This document shows positions 27,206 through 37,163 of a stretch of DNA of 64,000 nucleotides, in pieces. A program made the position numbers and the translations under genes. The DNA is from Flavobacterium sp. NRK1 (lineage in GTDB: Bacteria; Bacteroidota; Bacteroidia; Flavobacteriales; Flavobacteriaceae), in assembly GCF_024054175.1 (NCBI RefSeq), contig NZ_JAMXLA010000001.1:3318140-3382139 (forward strand), written 5' to 3'. The first letter of the stretch is position 1. Every line of letters starts with the position of its first letter. Below the pieces are notes generated by a model. The model searched no databases, was not told where the DNA came from, and saw nothing but the letters and a program-made list of their open reading frames with translations.

Positions 27206-29323
27206 TCATTTTCCGGTTACATGTTCATAAATAACTTCCAGTTTATCTCGATAATAATTGTACGTCTCTAACTGTGCACGAAATACTTTTTCATTAGGAC
27301 GTTTCCTATATTTATTTTCAAGTGTTTCAGAATGTAATCTTGCCTTAACATTTGCCTTCCATCCAATATCAAAGGTTTCAAGAAGTTCAGTTTTAATTTC
27401 AGGATCATATACAGGGCATGTTACTTCAACCCTTGCATCCAGATTTCTGGTCATAAAATCTGCCGAAGAGATAAATATTTCCGGATCCCCGCAATTAGCA
27501 AACATATATACCCTTGAATGTTCCAGATAGTTATCTACAATACTTATTGCTTCAATATTTTCACTCATCCCGGGTACTCCCGGTATAAGACAGCATATAC
27601 CCCTGATAATTAACTGAATTTTTACTCCTTCCCTGCTCGCCTCATAAAGCTTATCAATCATCTTAAAATCGGTAAGGCTATTCATTTTAAGTTTTATATA
27701 AGCTTCTTTTCCGGCAATAGCATTAAGTATTTCCCTATCTATGAGCTTATAAAACTTAGACCTGGTATAATGTGGAGATACAAAAAGATGCTTATAACGA
27801 TGTACTCTGTAATTTACTTCAAAAAATTCAAATATTCTCTGAACTTCCTTCAATATCTGCTGATGGCTTGTAAACAGCGTAACATCAGTGTATACCTTAG
27901 CAGTAGATTCGTTAAAATTACCTGTAGAAATAAATCCGTAACGCCTAATTCTATTATTTTCCAGACGCTCAATAACACATATCTTGCTATGAACTTTAAG
28001 ACCTTTAACACCAAAAATAAGATTTATGCCTTCAGTTTGCATCTGTTCTGCATAAGATATATTACTCGCCTCATCAAAACGTGCCTGTAACTCTATTTGT
28101 ACAGTTACTTTTTTACCATTCTTAGCAGCATTTATAAGTGAACTAATAATCTGAGAGTTTTTAGCAAGTCTATATAAAGTAATGCTTATGGATGTTACTT
28201 TCGGATCCAAAGCTGCCTCACGAAGAAACTTAATTACATATGCAAAAGACTGATATGGAGCATTTAGCAGATAATCTTTCTGTCTTATTTTGTGAAGTAT
28301 ACTACCTTCAAGACTTAAACCCGGTACAGGTAATGGTACGTTTTGCTTATATAACAGATCATTTCTCCCAAGGTTGGGGAAATTCATGTAATCGCGCCTG
28401 TTATGATACCTTCCCCCTGGAATAATACTATCTGATGAATCAATTTCCATTCTTGTCTGGAAAAAATCCAGTGTATCCTGCTCTATTGCCTGATCATAAA
28501 CAAAACGCACAGGTTCACCTATACGCCTGTCCTTAACGCTGGTCGAAATCTTTTCCATAAGACTTTTACTCTGGTCGCTGTCAATTTCAAGCTGTGCATC
28601 ACGGGTAATTTTTATCATATGGGCAGAAATGCTCTCATACTTAAAAATATTAAATATACTGTGCAGATTGAACCTGATAACATCATCCAGCATAATTATA
28701 TACTGCTTCTCACTTTTAGAAGGTAATATAACAAACCTGTTTATTGTTTTAGGAATTTCAATTACAGCATAACGTACTTCCTGCACAGGTTGGTCAGATC
28801 CATGAAAAACCTTTGGCTTCATCACGAGTTTAACTGCCAGATAGCCCGAAGTGTCTTTAAGCAGCGGAAACTCATCAAGATCATTTAAAATAATCGTAAC
28901 AAGTTCCGGGCTTACTTTTTGTATAAAAAAATCTTTTACATAAATTTCCTGCTCTTTGGTAAGCTGGTTTTCATTTACCATAAAGATATTTTCCTTCTCA
29001 AGCTCTTTTTCAATTACGCTTAAAATACGAAGACTCTCTGATTGCTGTTCAATAACAATTTCGGTAATTTCCGTAAGAAGTTTTTGAGCAGTTATACCGC
29101 CAAGTATTTTTTCGCCCGTTTGTCCTTCAAGGCTTAAACGACGAATAGCCGCATAGCGCACCCTGAAAAATTCATCAAAATTATTGGAAAATATCCCTAA
29201 AAATCTAAGTCTGTCTAATAATGGTACCTTATCATCTCCTGCTTCCTGCAATACTCTGGCGTTAAATGCCAGCCAGCTTTTTTCCCTGTCAATATACCTG
29301 TTTACCGGTGAGTGGTGGATCAT
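27206..29323 (-). CDS. ppk1: Polyphosphate kinase 1
   Basis: Reversibly polymerises the gamma phosphate of ATP into inorganic polyphosphate. The 705-residue chain has the four PPK1 domains in order: N domain (YIDREKSWLAFNARVLQEA), head, and two phospholipase-D-like C domains. LKVHSKICVI carries the expected autophosphorylated His, GFISTGNFNESTAKVYTD the associated loop, and SSADFMTRNLDARVEV the last block. Its start overlaps the end of sixA by 35 bases; there is no later Met before the conserved YIDRE, so the overlap is real. Confidence 0.96.
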   Translation of the reverse strand: MIHHSPVNRYIDREKSWLAFNARVLQEAGDDKVPLLDRLRFLGIFSNNFDEFFRVRYAAIRRLSLEGQTGEKILGGITAQKLLTEITEIVIEQQSESLRILSVIEKELEKENIFMVNENQLTKEQEIYVKDFFIQKVSPELVTIILNDLDEFPLLKDTSGYLAVKLVMKPKVFHGSDQPVQEVRYAVIEIPKTINRFVILPSKSEKQYIIMLDDVIRFNLHSIFNIFKYESISAHMIKITRDAQLEIDSDQSKSLMEKISTSVKDRRIGEPVRFVYDQAIEQDTLDFFQTRMEIDSSDSIIPGGRYHNRRDYMNFPNLGRNDLLYKQNVPLPVPGLSLEGSILHKIRQKDYLLNAPYQSFAYVIKFLREAALDPKVTSISITLYRLAKNSQIISSLINAAKNGKKVTVQIELQARFDEASNISYAEQMQTEGINLIFGVKGLKVHSKICVIERLENNRIRRYGFISTGNFNESTAKVYTDVTLFTSHQQILKEVQRIFEFFEVNYRVHRYKHLFVSPHYTRSKFYKLIDREILNAIAGKEAYIKLKMNSLTDFKMIDKLYEASREGVKIQLIIRGICCLIPGVPGMSENIEAISIVDNYLEHSRVYMFANCGDPEIFISSADFMTRNLDARVEVTCPVYDPEIKTELLETFDIGWKANVKARLHSETLENKYRKRPNEKVFRAQLETYNYYRDKLEVIYEHVTGK

Positions 29324-29810
29324 GTTTTTTTAATTCGCTTGGAAATAATACTTTTTCTATCTTTCCCTTTCGGATGTCTTTCCAGTCATTTTGCTGAAAG
29401 GAAAGGGATACAAAACCAGCAGTAGGTACATTATCTACAGCATGGCTCCCAAAGGTATTAACAAAATTAGTAATAGCGTCGTTATGTCCAAAAAGAATTA
29501 AGTTATCAAATTGGTTATTGCAGCTTTTTATTACATTTTCAAGGCTTTTCCCATCAAATGTGTATAAATCATCCTTAAACTCTATGGTATCAAGAGGTAT
29601 AGAAAGGCTTTCTGCAAATATATAAGCAGTATTTTTTGCTCTTTTAGCTGTACTGCTCCAAACAATATAGGATTTTGGTAAATGACCTTCTACCTGCGAA
29701 GCCACCAAATGCGCATCATTAATCCCTCGCTTGGATAGGGGGCGGTCTTTGTCCATCAGTGGTGCCTCCCAACTCGACTTGGCATGCCTGATAAGGATTA
29801 AATTTTTCAT
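29289..29810 (-). CDS. SixA-like histidine phosphatase
   Basis: A 173-residue phosphohistidine phosphatase of the histidine-acid-phosphatase/phosphoglycerate mutase clan. The catalytic LIRHAKSSWEAP (RHxK/RHG-type) is at the N-terminus, with DRPLSKRG next, SSTAKRAKNTA, and the second catalytic His in LFGHNDAITNFV. SixA-type enzymes act on phosphohistidine in phosphorelay or PTS proteins, though other substrates are possible. The 3' end overlaps ppk by 35 bases, so the two are translated from one mRNA. PPK1 itself works through a phosphohistidine, which makes the pairing suggestive. Confidence 0.88.
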   Translation of the reverse strand: MKNLILIRHAKSSWEAPLMDKDRPLSKRGINDAHLVASQVEGHLPKSYIVWSSTAKRAKNTAYIFAESLSIPLDTIEFKDDLYTFDGKSLENVIKSCNNQFDNLILFGHNDAITNFVNTFGSHAVDNVPTAGFVSLSFQQNDWKDIRKGKIEKVLFPSELKKHDPPLTGKQVY

Positions 29811-29898
29811 ACGCTAAGATTTTAATAGTTATGTATCAGTCTTTTAAATATCTAAAAAAAAACAAAGCCTTAATCCTTAAATTATGTTAAATTTTATC

Positions 29899-30543
29899 TT
29901 ACGGAGCCAAACGTTCTTTAGTCCATGAAAAATCACTATTAAGTTTATATCGTATACGATCATGAAGCCTGTTAGGGCGCCCCTGCCAAAATTCAATTTC
30001 TATAGGCCTTACAAGATATCCTCCCCAGTATTCAGGCCGTGGAATATCTTTACCTTCAAATTCCTTCTCAAGCTTTTTTAAATTATTTTCAATAAAATCT
30101 CTTGACGGAATAACCTGGCTTTGAGGTGAAACCCTTGCTCCTAACTTACTCCCTGCCGGACGGCTCTCAAAGTAGCCATCAGATATATTATTTATAACTT
30201 TTTCAGCTTTTCCTTTTATTATTACCTGGCGTTCCATTCCTTCCCAAAAGAAAGAAAGGCAGACATGGGGATTAGCAGCTATAGCCTTACCTTTTTCGGA
30301 TTCATAATTTGTAAAAAAAATAAAACCTTCATAAGTATATTGTTTAAGCAGTACAACCCTGTTTTTAGGAAACCCGTCTAAACCAAAAGTAGAAACAGTC
30401 ATAGCATTTACTTCACCCGGCCCATCATATTCCTCTACTTCAATAAACCATTTTTTAAAGAGGTTAATTGGATCATACGGCAGATTGTTTTCTATAAGTT
30501 CACTCTTCTCATAAGATCTACGATAATTACTTAAATCCGTCAT
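29899..30543 (-). CDS. pdxH: Pyridoxamine 5'-phosphate oxidase
   Basis: FMN enzyme that oxidises pyridoxine or pyridoxamine phosphate to pyridoxal 5'-phosphate. The 214-residue length is standard. Family blocks are NRVVLLKQYTYEGFIFFTNYESEKGKAI for FMN binding, SRPAGSKLGARVSPQSQVIPSR, and the C-terminal WGGYLVRPIEIEFWQGRPNRLHDRI with the PLP-phosphate-binding Arg and His. It lies between rnz and sixA on the same strand with gaps of 48 and 88 bases. Confidence 0.96.
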   Translation of the reverse strand: MTDLSNYRRSYEKSELIENNLPYDPINLFKKWFIEVEEYDGPGEVNAMTVSTFGLDGFPKNRVVLLKQYTYEGFIFFTNYESEKGKAIAANPHVCLSFFWEGMERQVIIKGKAEKVINNISDGYFESRPAGSKLGARVSPQSQVIPSRDFIENNLKKLEKEFEGKDIPRPEYWGGYLVRPIEIEFWQGRPNRLHDRIRYKLNSDFSWTKERLAP

Positions 30544-30591
30544 GATATGAAGTTTTAAAATTTAGTAAATAAAAATAAATCAGAATTCCGA

Positions 30592-31500
30592 TTAATTAAA
30601 TTCAAACAACTTTCCGTCGTCAGCCAATTGTGTATTGGCAAATATAGTTTCTGCCTCTTCTTTAAAAGGTTCTATAGCACCATAACGGGTAGAAAAGTGT
30701 CCTAAAATTAAATTCTTAGCGTTAGCTTTTAAAGCAATTGTTGCTGCCTGTTTTGCGGTAGAATGCATTGTTTTTTCACAAAGATGTTGTTCAGATTCCA
30801 AAAAAGTACTTTCATGATACAATACATCCACATCTCTTATCAAAGATATAATTGTTTCATCATACATAGTATCAGAACAAAAGGCATAGCTTTTAGGAGG
30901 ATATGGATCAAAAGTAAGCAGTTCGTTATTAATAATCCTCCCATCTTCAAGTTTCATATCACTACCGCTCTTTATTTTATTGTAATAACATGTTTCTATT
31001 CCATATTGTTTAACAGCATCCAGATTAAGCTTTCTGTCACCCGTTTTTTCCTGAAAAAGATATCCATTAGTATAAACCCTGTGTTTAAGAGGTATGGTAC
31101 TTACAATAACCTTCTCATCTTCAAAAACAACCTGAGGCTCTTTACTATCCAGCTCATGAAAATAAAGATTATAACTGGTCCACGAGGCCGAAAGCCGTAG
31201 TTGCAAAAGAGTAACTTCTTTAACTCCTTTAGGACCGTAAACGTGTAGGTCAGCCTGACGGTTAAGCAACGAAAATGTAGAAATTAAACCAATAAGCCCA
31301 TAAAAATGATCTCCGTGAAGGTGAGATATAAATACATGATTTATACGGGAAAACTTGAGCTTATGCTTTCTTAACTGTACCTGTGTGCCTTCCCCACAGT
31401 CTATAAGAAACATCCTGTTTTTCATCTCCAAAACCTGAGATGTAGGATTGGTCATAGTTCGGGGTGTAGCGGCATAACAGCCAAGAATAGTTAAGTTCAT
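30592..31500 (-). CDS. rnz: Ribonuclease Z (tRNA 3' endonuclease)
   Basis: Zinc endonuclease that removes the 3' trailer of tRNA precursors. A 302-residue metallo-beta-lactamase fold with the key motif SHLHGDHFYGL (HxHxDH), preceded by FLIDCGEGTQVQLRK. CSDTMYDE gives the bridging Asp, VDVLYHESTFL the next block, and MHSTAKQAA plus LGHFSTRY the late zinc ligands. The short exosite arm lies between. Together with the RNase P RNA at 20.6 kb, this window encodes parts of both tRNA end-processing activities, though not linked. Confidence 0.95.
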   Translation of the reverse strand: MNLTILGCYAATPRTMTNPTSQVLEMKNRMFLIDCGEGTQVQLRKHKLKFSRINHVFISHLHGDHFYGLIGLISTFSLLNRQADLHVYGPKGVKEVTLLQLRLSASWTSYNLYFHELDSKEPQVVFEDEKVIVSTIPLKHRVYTNGYLFQEKTGDRKLNLDAVKQYGIETCYYNKIKSGSDMKLEDGRIINNELLTFDPYPPKSYAFCSDTMYDETIISLIRDVDVLYHESTFLESEQHLCEKTMHSTAKQAATIALKANAKNLILGHFSTRYGAIEPFKEEAETIFANTQLADDGKLFEFN

Positions 31501-31570
31501 TCTTATCTTGTTTAGGTTTCAGGCTATAAAGTTTCAAGCTTTACTATTACCTGAAAATCTAAATAGTTAA

Positions 31571-31903
31571 TTAAAATCCGAGATCTCTTTCTATCTCTTC
31601 CATTTCTATAATATCATTGCCTTCAAGAAGTGTAGGCACAATTATCATTTCTTCGGGCATATCATTAAAATCAATACCTGAGACAACAAGCACAAAGGAT
31701 TTTTTAGCCTTTCTGTGTTTGTTGGATAAAGGCAGAAACGAAAGAATAGCTTTTAAATCTACATCCGGATTCTGGCTGAGATCCAGTATAATATTAAAAT
31801 CTTTAAAGCTATTATATTCAGTTGTTATTTTATCCCGAAAAGCAAAAATATCTCCCTGAGTTTCTTTTATAATAACGGTATGTCCTTTTTCTTCTACTTT
31901 CAT
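31571..31903 (-). CDS. Small STAS-like protein
   Basis: A 110-residue soluble protein with alternating short strands and helices: VEEKGHTVIIKETQGD, FNIILDLSQNPD, and KSFVLVVSGIDFND. It resembles the STAS / anti-sigma antagonist fold, with an acidic C-terminus. No phosphorylatable Ser/Thr motif typical of SpoIIAA is clear. In related genomes it sits beside rnz and is sometimes mislabelled ribonuclease Z; that is recalled, not checked. It lies 70 bases before rnz on the same strand. The spacer contains only a degenerate TTTCAGG/TTTCAAG-rich stretch. Confidence 0.68.
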   Translation of the reverse strand: MKVEEKGHTVIIKETQGDIFAFRDKITTEYNSFKDFNIILDLSQNPDVDLKAILSFLPLSNKHRKAKKSFVLVVSGIDFNDMPEEMIIVPTLLEGNDIIEMEEIERDLGF

Positions 31904-31998
31904 TTTTCAAAAGGTTGCTGATTGCAGATTAGCTAAGATACAAAGTTGAAAAAGAACGCACTCTGCTCTTTACTAAAATTTAATAAATACTATAAACT

Positions 31999-32928
31999 TT
32001 ACTGCTTAATTTTTGATGCAAGCAGATATATAACTGCCATTCTAATAGCTACACCATTCTCCACCTGCTCTAAAATTACAGATTGCTGAGAATCGGCCAC
32101 ATCACTTGTTATCTCTACTCCCCTGTTAATTGGGCCCGGGTGCATTATAACAATTTCTTTATTTAAAGAATCCAGCAATGCTTTATCTACTCCGTATTGC
32201 TGGGCATACTCTCTGGTAGATGGAAAGTAATTAACATCAAGCCTTTCATTCTGTACCCTAAGCATATTGGCTACATCTGCCCATTCCAATGCTTTACGCA
32301 GATTTGGTTCTACCTTTACCCCAAGTGATTCTACATATTTAGGTATAAGCGTTTTGGGGCCGCAAACTTTAACTTCTGCACCCTGCATCTGCAAAGCAAA
32401 TATATTAGAAAGTGCCACCCTTGAATGAAGTATATCACCTACAATAACTACTTTTTTACCACCTACATCTCCCAGCTTTTCCCTTATTGTATAAGAATCC
32501 AGCAATCCCTGCGTAGGATGTTCATGAGCTCCGTCACCTGCATTTACAATGCTTGCGTTTACATTTCTCGAAAGAAAGTGTGCTGCACCTGGTCTTTCAT
32601 GCCTCATAACTACCATATCAACCTTCATAGAAAGAATGTTATTTACAGTATCTATAAGCGTTTCCCCTTTTTTAACCGAAGACTGTGCTGCAGAAAAACT
32701 TATTACATCGGCAGAAAGTCTTTTTTGAGCCAGCTCGAAAGACAATTTAGTCCTTGTACTGTTTTCAAAAAATATATTAGCTATTGTAATATCCCTAAGT
32801 GAAGGAACTTTTTTAATTGGTCGGTTTATTACTTCTTTAAATTGATCGGCAGTTTCAAAAATAAGTTCAATATCGTTTTTGTTGATATATTTTATACCTA
32901 ATAAATGATTAACGCTTAATTCTTTCAT
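31999..32928 (-). CDS. pyrB: Aspartate carbamoyltransferase, catalytic subunit
   Basis: First committed step of pyrimidine synthesis, joining carbamoyl phosphate and aspartate. The 309-residue catalytic chain has the carbamoyl-phosphate loop FFENSTRTKLSFELA, the SVKKGETLIDT 80s-loop, the HPTQGLLDSYTI block and the HPGPINRGVE 240s region. No pyrI regulatory chain is nearby. It follows pyrR with a 24-base gap, so the pair is one operon. Confidence 0.96.
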   Translation of the reverse strand: MKELSVNHLLGIKYINKNDIELIFETADQFKEVINRPIKKVPSLRDITIANIFFENSTRTKLSFELAQKRLSADVISFSAAQSSVKKGETLIDTVNNILSMKVDMVVMRHERPGAAHFLSRNVNASIVNAGDGAHEHPTQGLLDSYTIREKLGDVGGKKVVIVGDILHSRVALSNIFALQMQGAEVKVCGPKTLIPKYVESLGVKVEPNLRKALEWADVANMLRVQNERLDVNYFPSTREYAQQYGVDKALLDSLNKEIVIMHPGPINRGVEITSDVADSQQSVILEQVENGVAIRMAVIYLLASKIKQ

Positions 32929-32952
32929 TGTAATTACTGTTGCAGTTAAGCC

Positions 32953-33486
32953 TTATATTAAATAAACACTGTCTTCTCCGTCATTTTCTTTCCACGATAC
33001 TTTTACTTTTTCGTCGTTAATAGCATCAACCTGTCTGCCTCTGTAATCAGGCTGTATAGGAAGGTGACGGCTAAAACGGCGGTCAATAAGCACCAGCAGT
33101 TCAATTTCAGATGGCCTGCCAAACGATTGTATTGCTGTAAGTGCTGCACGAATGCTTCGCCCTGTATAAAGCACATCATCAATAAAAACCACTTTCTTGT
33201 TTTCTACCAAAAAGTCTATTTCTGTCCTGTTCGCTTCAAGAGGTTTATCAGACCTGCGGAAATCGTCCCTGAAAAAAGTTATATCAAGAAATCCAAGTTC
33301 TATGCCTGACACATTATACTCCAGTTCTAATAACTGTTTAATACGTTCTGCAAGAAATCGTCCGCGTGGCTGAAGCCCAATAAGTACGGTATCTGAAAAA
33401 TCGAGATGCTTTTCAATTAACTGGCAGGCCAAACGGTGTAGGATGATATTGACTTCTCTTGAAGTAAGCAATATTTTATGGCTCAT
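32953..33486 (-). CDS. pyrR: PyrR: pyrimidine operon regulator / uracil phosphoribosyltransferase
   Basis: A 177-residue type-I PRTase-fold protein. The PRPP-binding signature is VVFIDDVLYTGRSIRAAL. Other PyrR blocks are LIGLQPRGRFLAERI, DITFFRDDF and LLVLIDRRFSRHLPIQPDYRGR. In Firmicutes PyrR attenuates pyr operons by binding UMP and RNA, and it has weak UPRTase activity. Here no anti-terminator structure is evident in the short leader, so regulation by RNA binding is not shown. It heads the pyrR-pyrB pair. Confidence 0.95.
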   Translation of the reverse strand: MSHKILLTSREVNIILHRLACQLIEKHLDFSDTVLIGLQPRGRFLAERIKQLLELEYNVSGIELGFLDITFFRDDFRRSDKPLEANRTEIDFLVENKKVVFIDDVLYTGRSIRAALTAIQSFGRPSEIELLVLIDRRFSRHLPIQPDYRGRQVDAINDEKVKVSWKENDGEDSVYLI

Positions 33487-33699
33487 AATGCGGTATTGTG
33501 TTTGGTTTGTAAAAGTAGGGAAAAATTGGATTTAGAAAAAATAAGAATACGATTAATTAGTATTCCATCCTTTCTTTTTTGATTGAGAGGAAACCAGCAG
33601 GAGACAATTCTTAATTTTAAGATAATTAGTTTAATATTAACTAAATACTTCACATTCCTAAACTAATTTTATACATATAACCATTAAGAACAAAAAATT

Positions 33700-33867
33700 A
33701 TGAAAAACAGGATATTTAAATTGGGACTGATTGCTTTATTATTAGGCAGCCTTACAAGTTGTGAAGCTATTGGAGATATATTCCAGGCAGGCGTAGGCGT
33801 AGGTATTTTTCTGGTAATAGCCGTTGTGGTAATTATTATATGGGTAATAAGCCGTTTCAGAAAATAA
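33700..33867 (+). CDS. 55-residue lipoprotein with one TM segment
   Basis: A short gene: ATG at 33700, TAA at 33865-33867. The signal region LIALLLGSLTSC ends in a lipobox Cys (residue 21), followed by EAIGDIFQAG and a strongly hydrophobic segment (about 32-50), then a basic SRFRK end. I recall very similar 50-60 residue proteins throughout Flavobacteriaceae, often mislabelled phosphatidate cytidylyltransferase. A perfect 12-bp terminator stem follows 10 bases after the stop, supporting a real gene. The preceding 213 bases hold no other gene. Function is unknown. Confidence 0.8.
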   Translation: MKNRIFKLGLIALLLGSLTSCEAIGDIFQAGVGVGIFLVIAVVVIIIWVISRFRK

Positions 33868-33877
33868 AACAATAACA

Positions 33878-33912
33878 AAAATCCCGTAAACATCAGCTTA
33901 CGGGATTTTATA
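33878..33912. terminator. Bidirectional terminator
   Basis: AAAATCCCGTAA (33878-33889) pairs with TTACGGGATTTT (33898-33909) around an 8-base loop, with A and T runs on both sides. It serves the small lipoprotein gene and the convergent ABC-F gene. Confidence 0.85.
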
Positions 33913-35595
<1,683 letters not shown>

Positions 35596-35650
35596 TTATA
35601 ATTCAATTTTTTTTAACGGTCTTTTAACTACCCGCAGCACATAATAAAAA

Positions 35651-35658
35651 TATTTTTG
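35651..35658 (+). promoter_or_regulatory. -7 element for the thioredoxin-fold lipoprotein
   Basis: TATTTTTG, an exact TAnnTTTG, ends 20 bases before the ATG at 35679. Confidence 0.45.
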
Positions 35659-35678
35659 TTAAATATTAACATCACCTT

Positions 35679-37064
35679 ATGCTCAATTTTTGTAAAAACT
35701 TATTACTGCTGTTTACTCTGGCAGTGTTGGTATCATGTAAAAATGATAGTGATGATTATACTGCATATTTTGGAGGAATTGTAAGCAACCCTTCAACACG
35801 CTATATAATTTTAAGCCGGGACAATAAAGTAATTGATACTATTCCGCTTGACGAACATAATCACTTCTTTAAAAAGTTTGATTCTTTAACTCCGGGACTA
35901 TACAGCTTTAAACACGATCCTGATTATCAGTACATATATTTCGATAAAAATGACAGCCTTATAATCAGTATAGATGCATTAAATTTTGATGAATCAATTG
36001 TTTTTAACGGACGTGGAAAAAAGAAAAACAATTTCATGATGGAATTGTATCTAATGAACGAAAAAGACAGAAAGCGTTTCCCTGATATTTACAAAAACAA
36101 TATAGCCCAGTTTACTTCCATCTGTGATTCTGCTTATAAAGCTAAAGAAGTATTTTACAAAAAGCAGAAAAAACAAAGTAAGTGGAGCAATGATTTTGAT
36201 TTTTACGCAAAAGCAAGACTTGATCTAAATTATTACACTAAAAACGAACGCTACGCCTATATACATAACATTCAGACAGGTGAAGATATAAGACCGCAGC
36301 TACCGGAAAACTATTATGACTTTAGAAAGAAGGTAAATTTAAACGATCCTAAATTAATTTACTTTTCTCCTTTTGCCAGATATATAACTTCAATGCTTAA
36401 CAATATGGCTTCGGAAAGACATGATACTGCATTGGCACTTGAAAGTAAATCTCTGGAAGAAAATATAGATAAACTACAAATTGCAGATTCTATTTTTACT
36501 AATAAACAGGTGAAAAACGAAGTACTGGACAATATCGCTTTTGCATATATATTAGAGGATGAAAATATTGCTAATAACGAAAAATTCTTTGACGAATACA
36601 CAAAGTTATCAGGCAGTAAAGATAATGACATAAAAAAAATGGGTAGGGCAATTAAAATACTTAAACCGGGCAATCCGATTCCTGCTATAACTCTGGTTGA
36701 TAAAAAAGACAGGTCGTTCAATATAAATACAGACATTACCAGGCAAACCGTTATTTTTTTCTGGACTGCCTGTGCACAGTTACAACTGAATATGATGCAT
36801 GAAAAAGTAAAAAAATTAAAAAAGGAATACCCCGATATAAATTTTATTGCCGTAAATGTAGATGAAGAAGCAGAATGGAAAAAAATGATGAGCGAGTATA
36901 GGTTTAGAGCTGCAAAGCCTCTTCATGCCGAGAACTTTAACGAACTAAAATTTAAATGGGTACTTACTAAAATAAACCGTACCATAATTTTAAATCCTGA
37001 CGGTACTATTAAAAATGCTTTTACCAATCTTATGGATCCCAAGTTTACTGAGTATTTGAAGTAA
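35679..37064 (+). CDS. TlpA/ResA-like thioredoxin-fold lipoprotein lacking CxxC
   Basis: A 461-residue envelope lipoprotein: signal peptide with lipobox VLVSC (Cys at about residue 20), then a DUF4369-like beta region (IVSNPSTRYIILSRDNKVIDTIPLDEHNHFF). A long helical middle follows, then a C-terminal thioredoxin-like domain (about 325-461: IPAITLVDKKDRSFNI, TVIFFWTACAQLQ, INFIAVNVDEE, RTIILNPDGTI). The site where TlpA proteins carry WCxxC reads WTACAQLQ, so the redox pair is absent. It is therefore unlikely to be a thiol-disulphide reductase. A binding or chaperone role is a guess. Confidence 0.82.
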   Translation: MLNFCKNLLLLFTLAVLVSCKNDSDDYTAYFGGIVSNPSTRYIILSRDNKVIDTIPLDEHNHFFKKFDSLTPGLYSFKHDPDYQYIYFDKNDSLIISIDALNFDESIVFNGRGKKKNNFMMELYLMNEKDRKRFPDIYKNNIAQFTSICDSAYKAKEVFYKKQKKQSKWSNDFDFYAKARLDLNYYTKNERYAYIHNIQTGEDIRPQLPENYYDFRKKVNLNDPKLIYFSPFARYITSMLNNMASERHDTALALESKSLEENIDKLQIADSIFTNKQVKNEVLDNIAFAYILEDENIANNEKFFDEYTKLSGSKDNDIKKMGRAIKILKPGNPIPAITLVDKKDRSFNINTDITRQTVIFFWTACAQLQLNMMHEKVKKLKKEYPDINFIAVNVDEEAEWKKMMSEYRFRAAKPLHAENFNELKFKWVLTKINRTIILNPDGTIKNAFTNLMDPKFTEYLK

Positions 37065-37086
37065 GTTTAGAAGTTATTACATAGTG

Positions 37087-37159
37087 TCAAAGTTGCAAAA
37101 TAGCAAAGTCAACTCTCTGAAGCTTGTCACTCCATTACTCTGTCACTTTGCAACTTTGA
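37087..37159. repeat. Inverted repeat, 13-bp arms
   Basis: TCAAAGTTGCAAA (37087-37099) is repeated as its exact complement TTTGCAACTTTGA (37147-37159), separated by 47 bases. It lies between two convergent genes and could end transcription, but the loop is long and there is no U-tract. The wording resembles degenerate spacer repeats I associate with flavobacterial intergenic DNA. Confidence 0.6.
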
Positions 37160-37163
37160 ATAA

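Noticed and set aside
31501-31570. TTTCAGG/TTTCAAG-rich spacer as a tandem repeat
   Set aside because: The units are too degenerate and too few to support a repeat call from this window alone.
33487-33699. Possible PyrR-type attenuator near pyrR
   Set aside because: No alternative terminator/anti-terminator pair was found before pyrR, and the leader appears short.
33684-33893. 69-codon open frame on the minus strand
   Set aside because: It is antisense to the 55-residue lipoprotein gene and runs into the terminator; the plus-strand reading has a lipobox and the minus one has no recognisable features.
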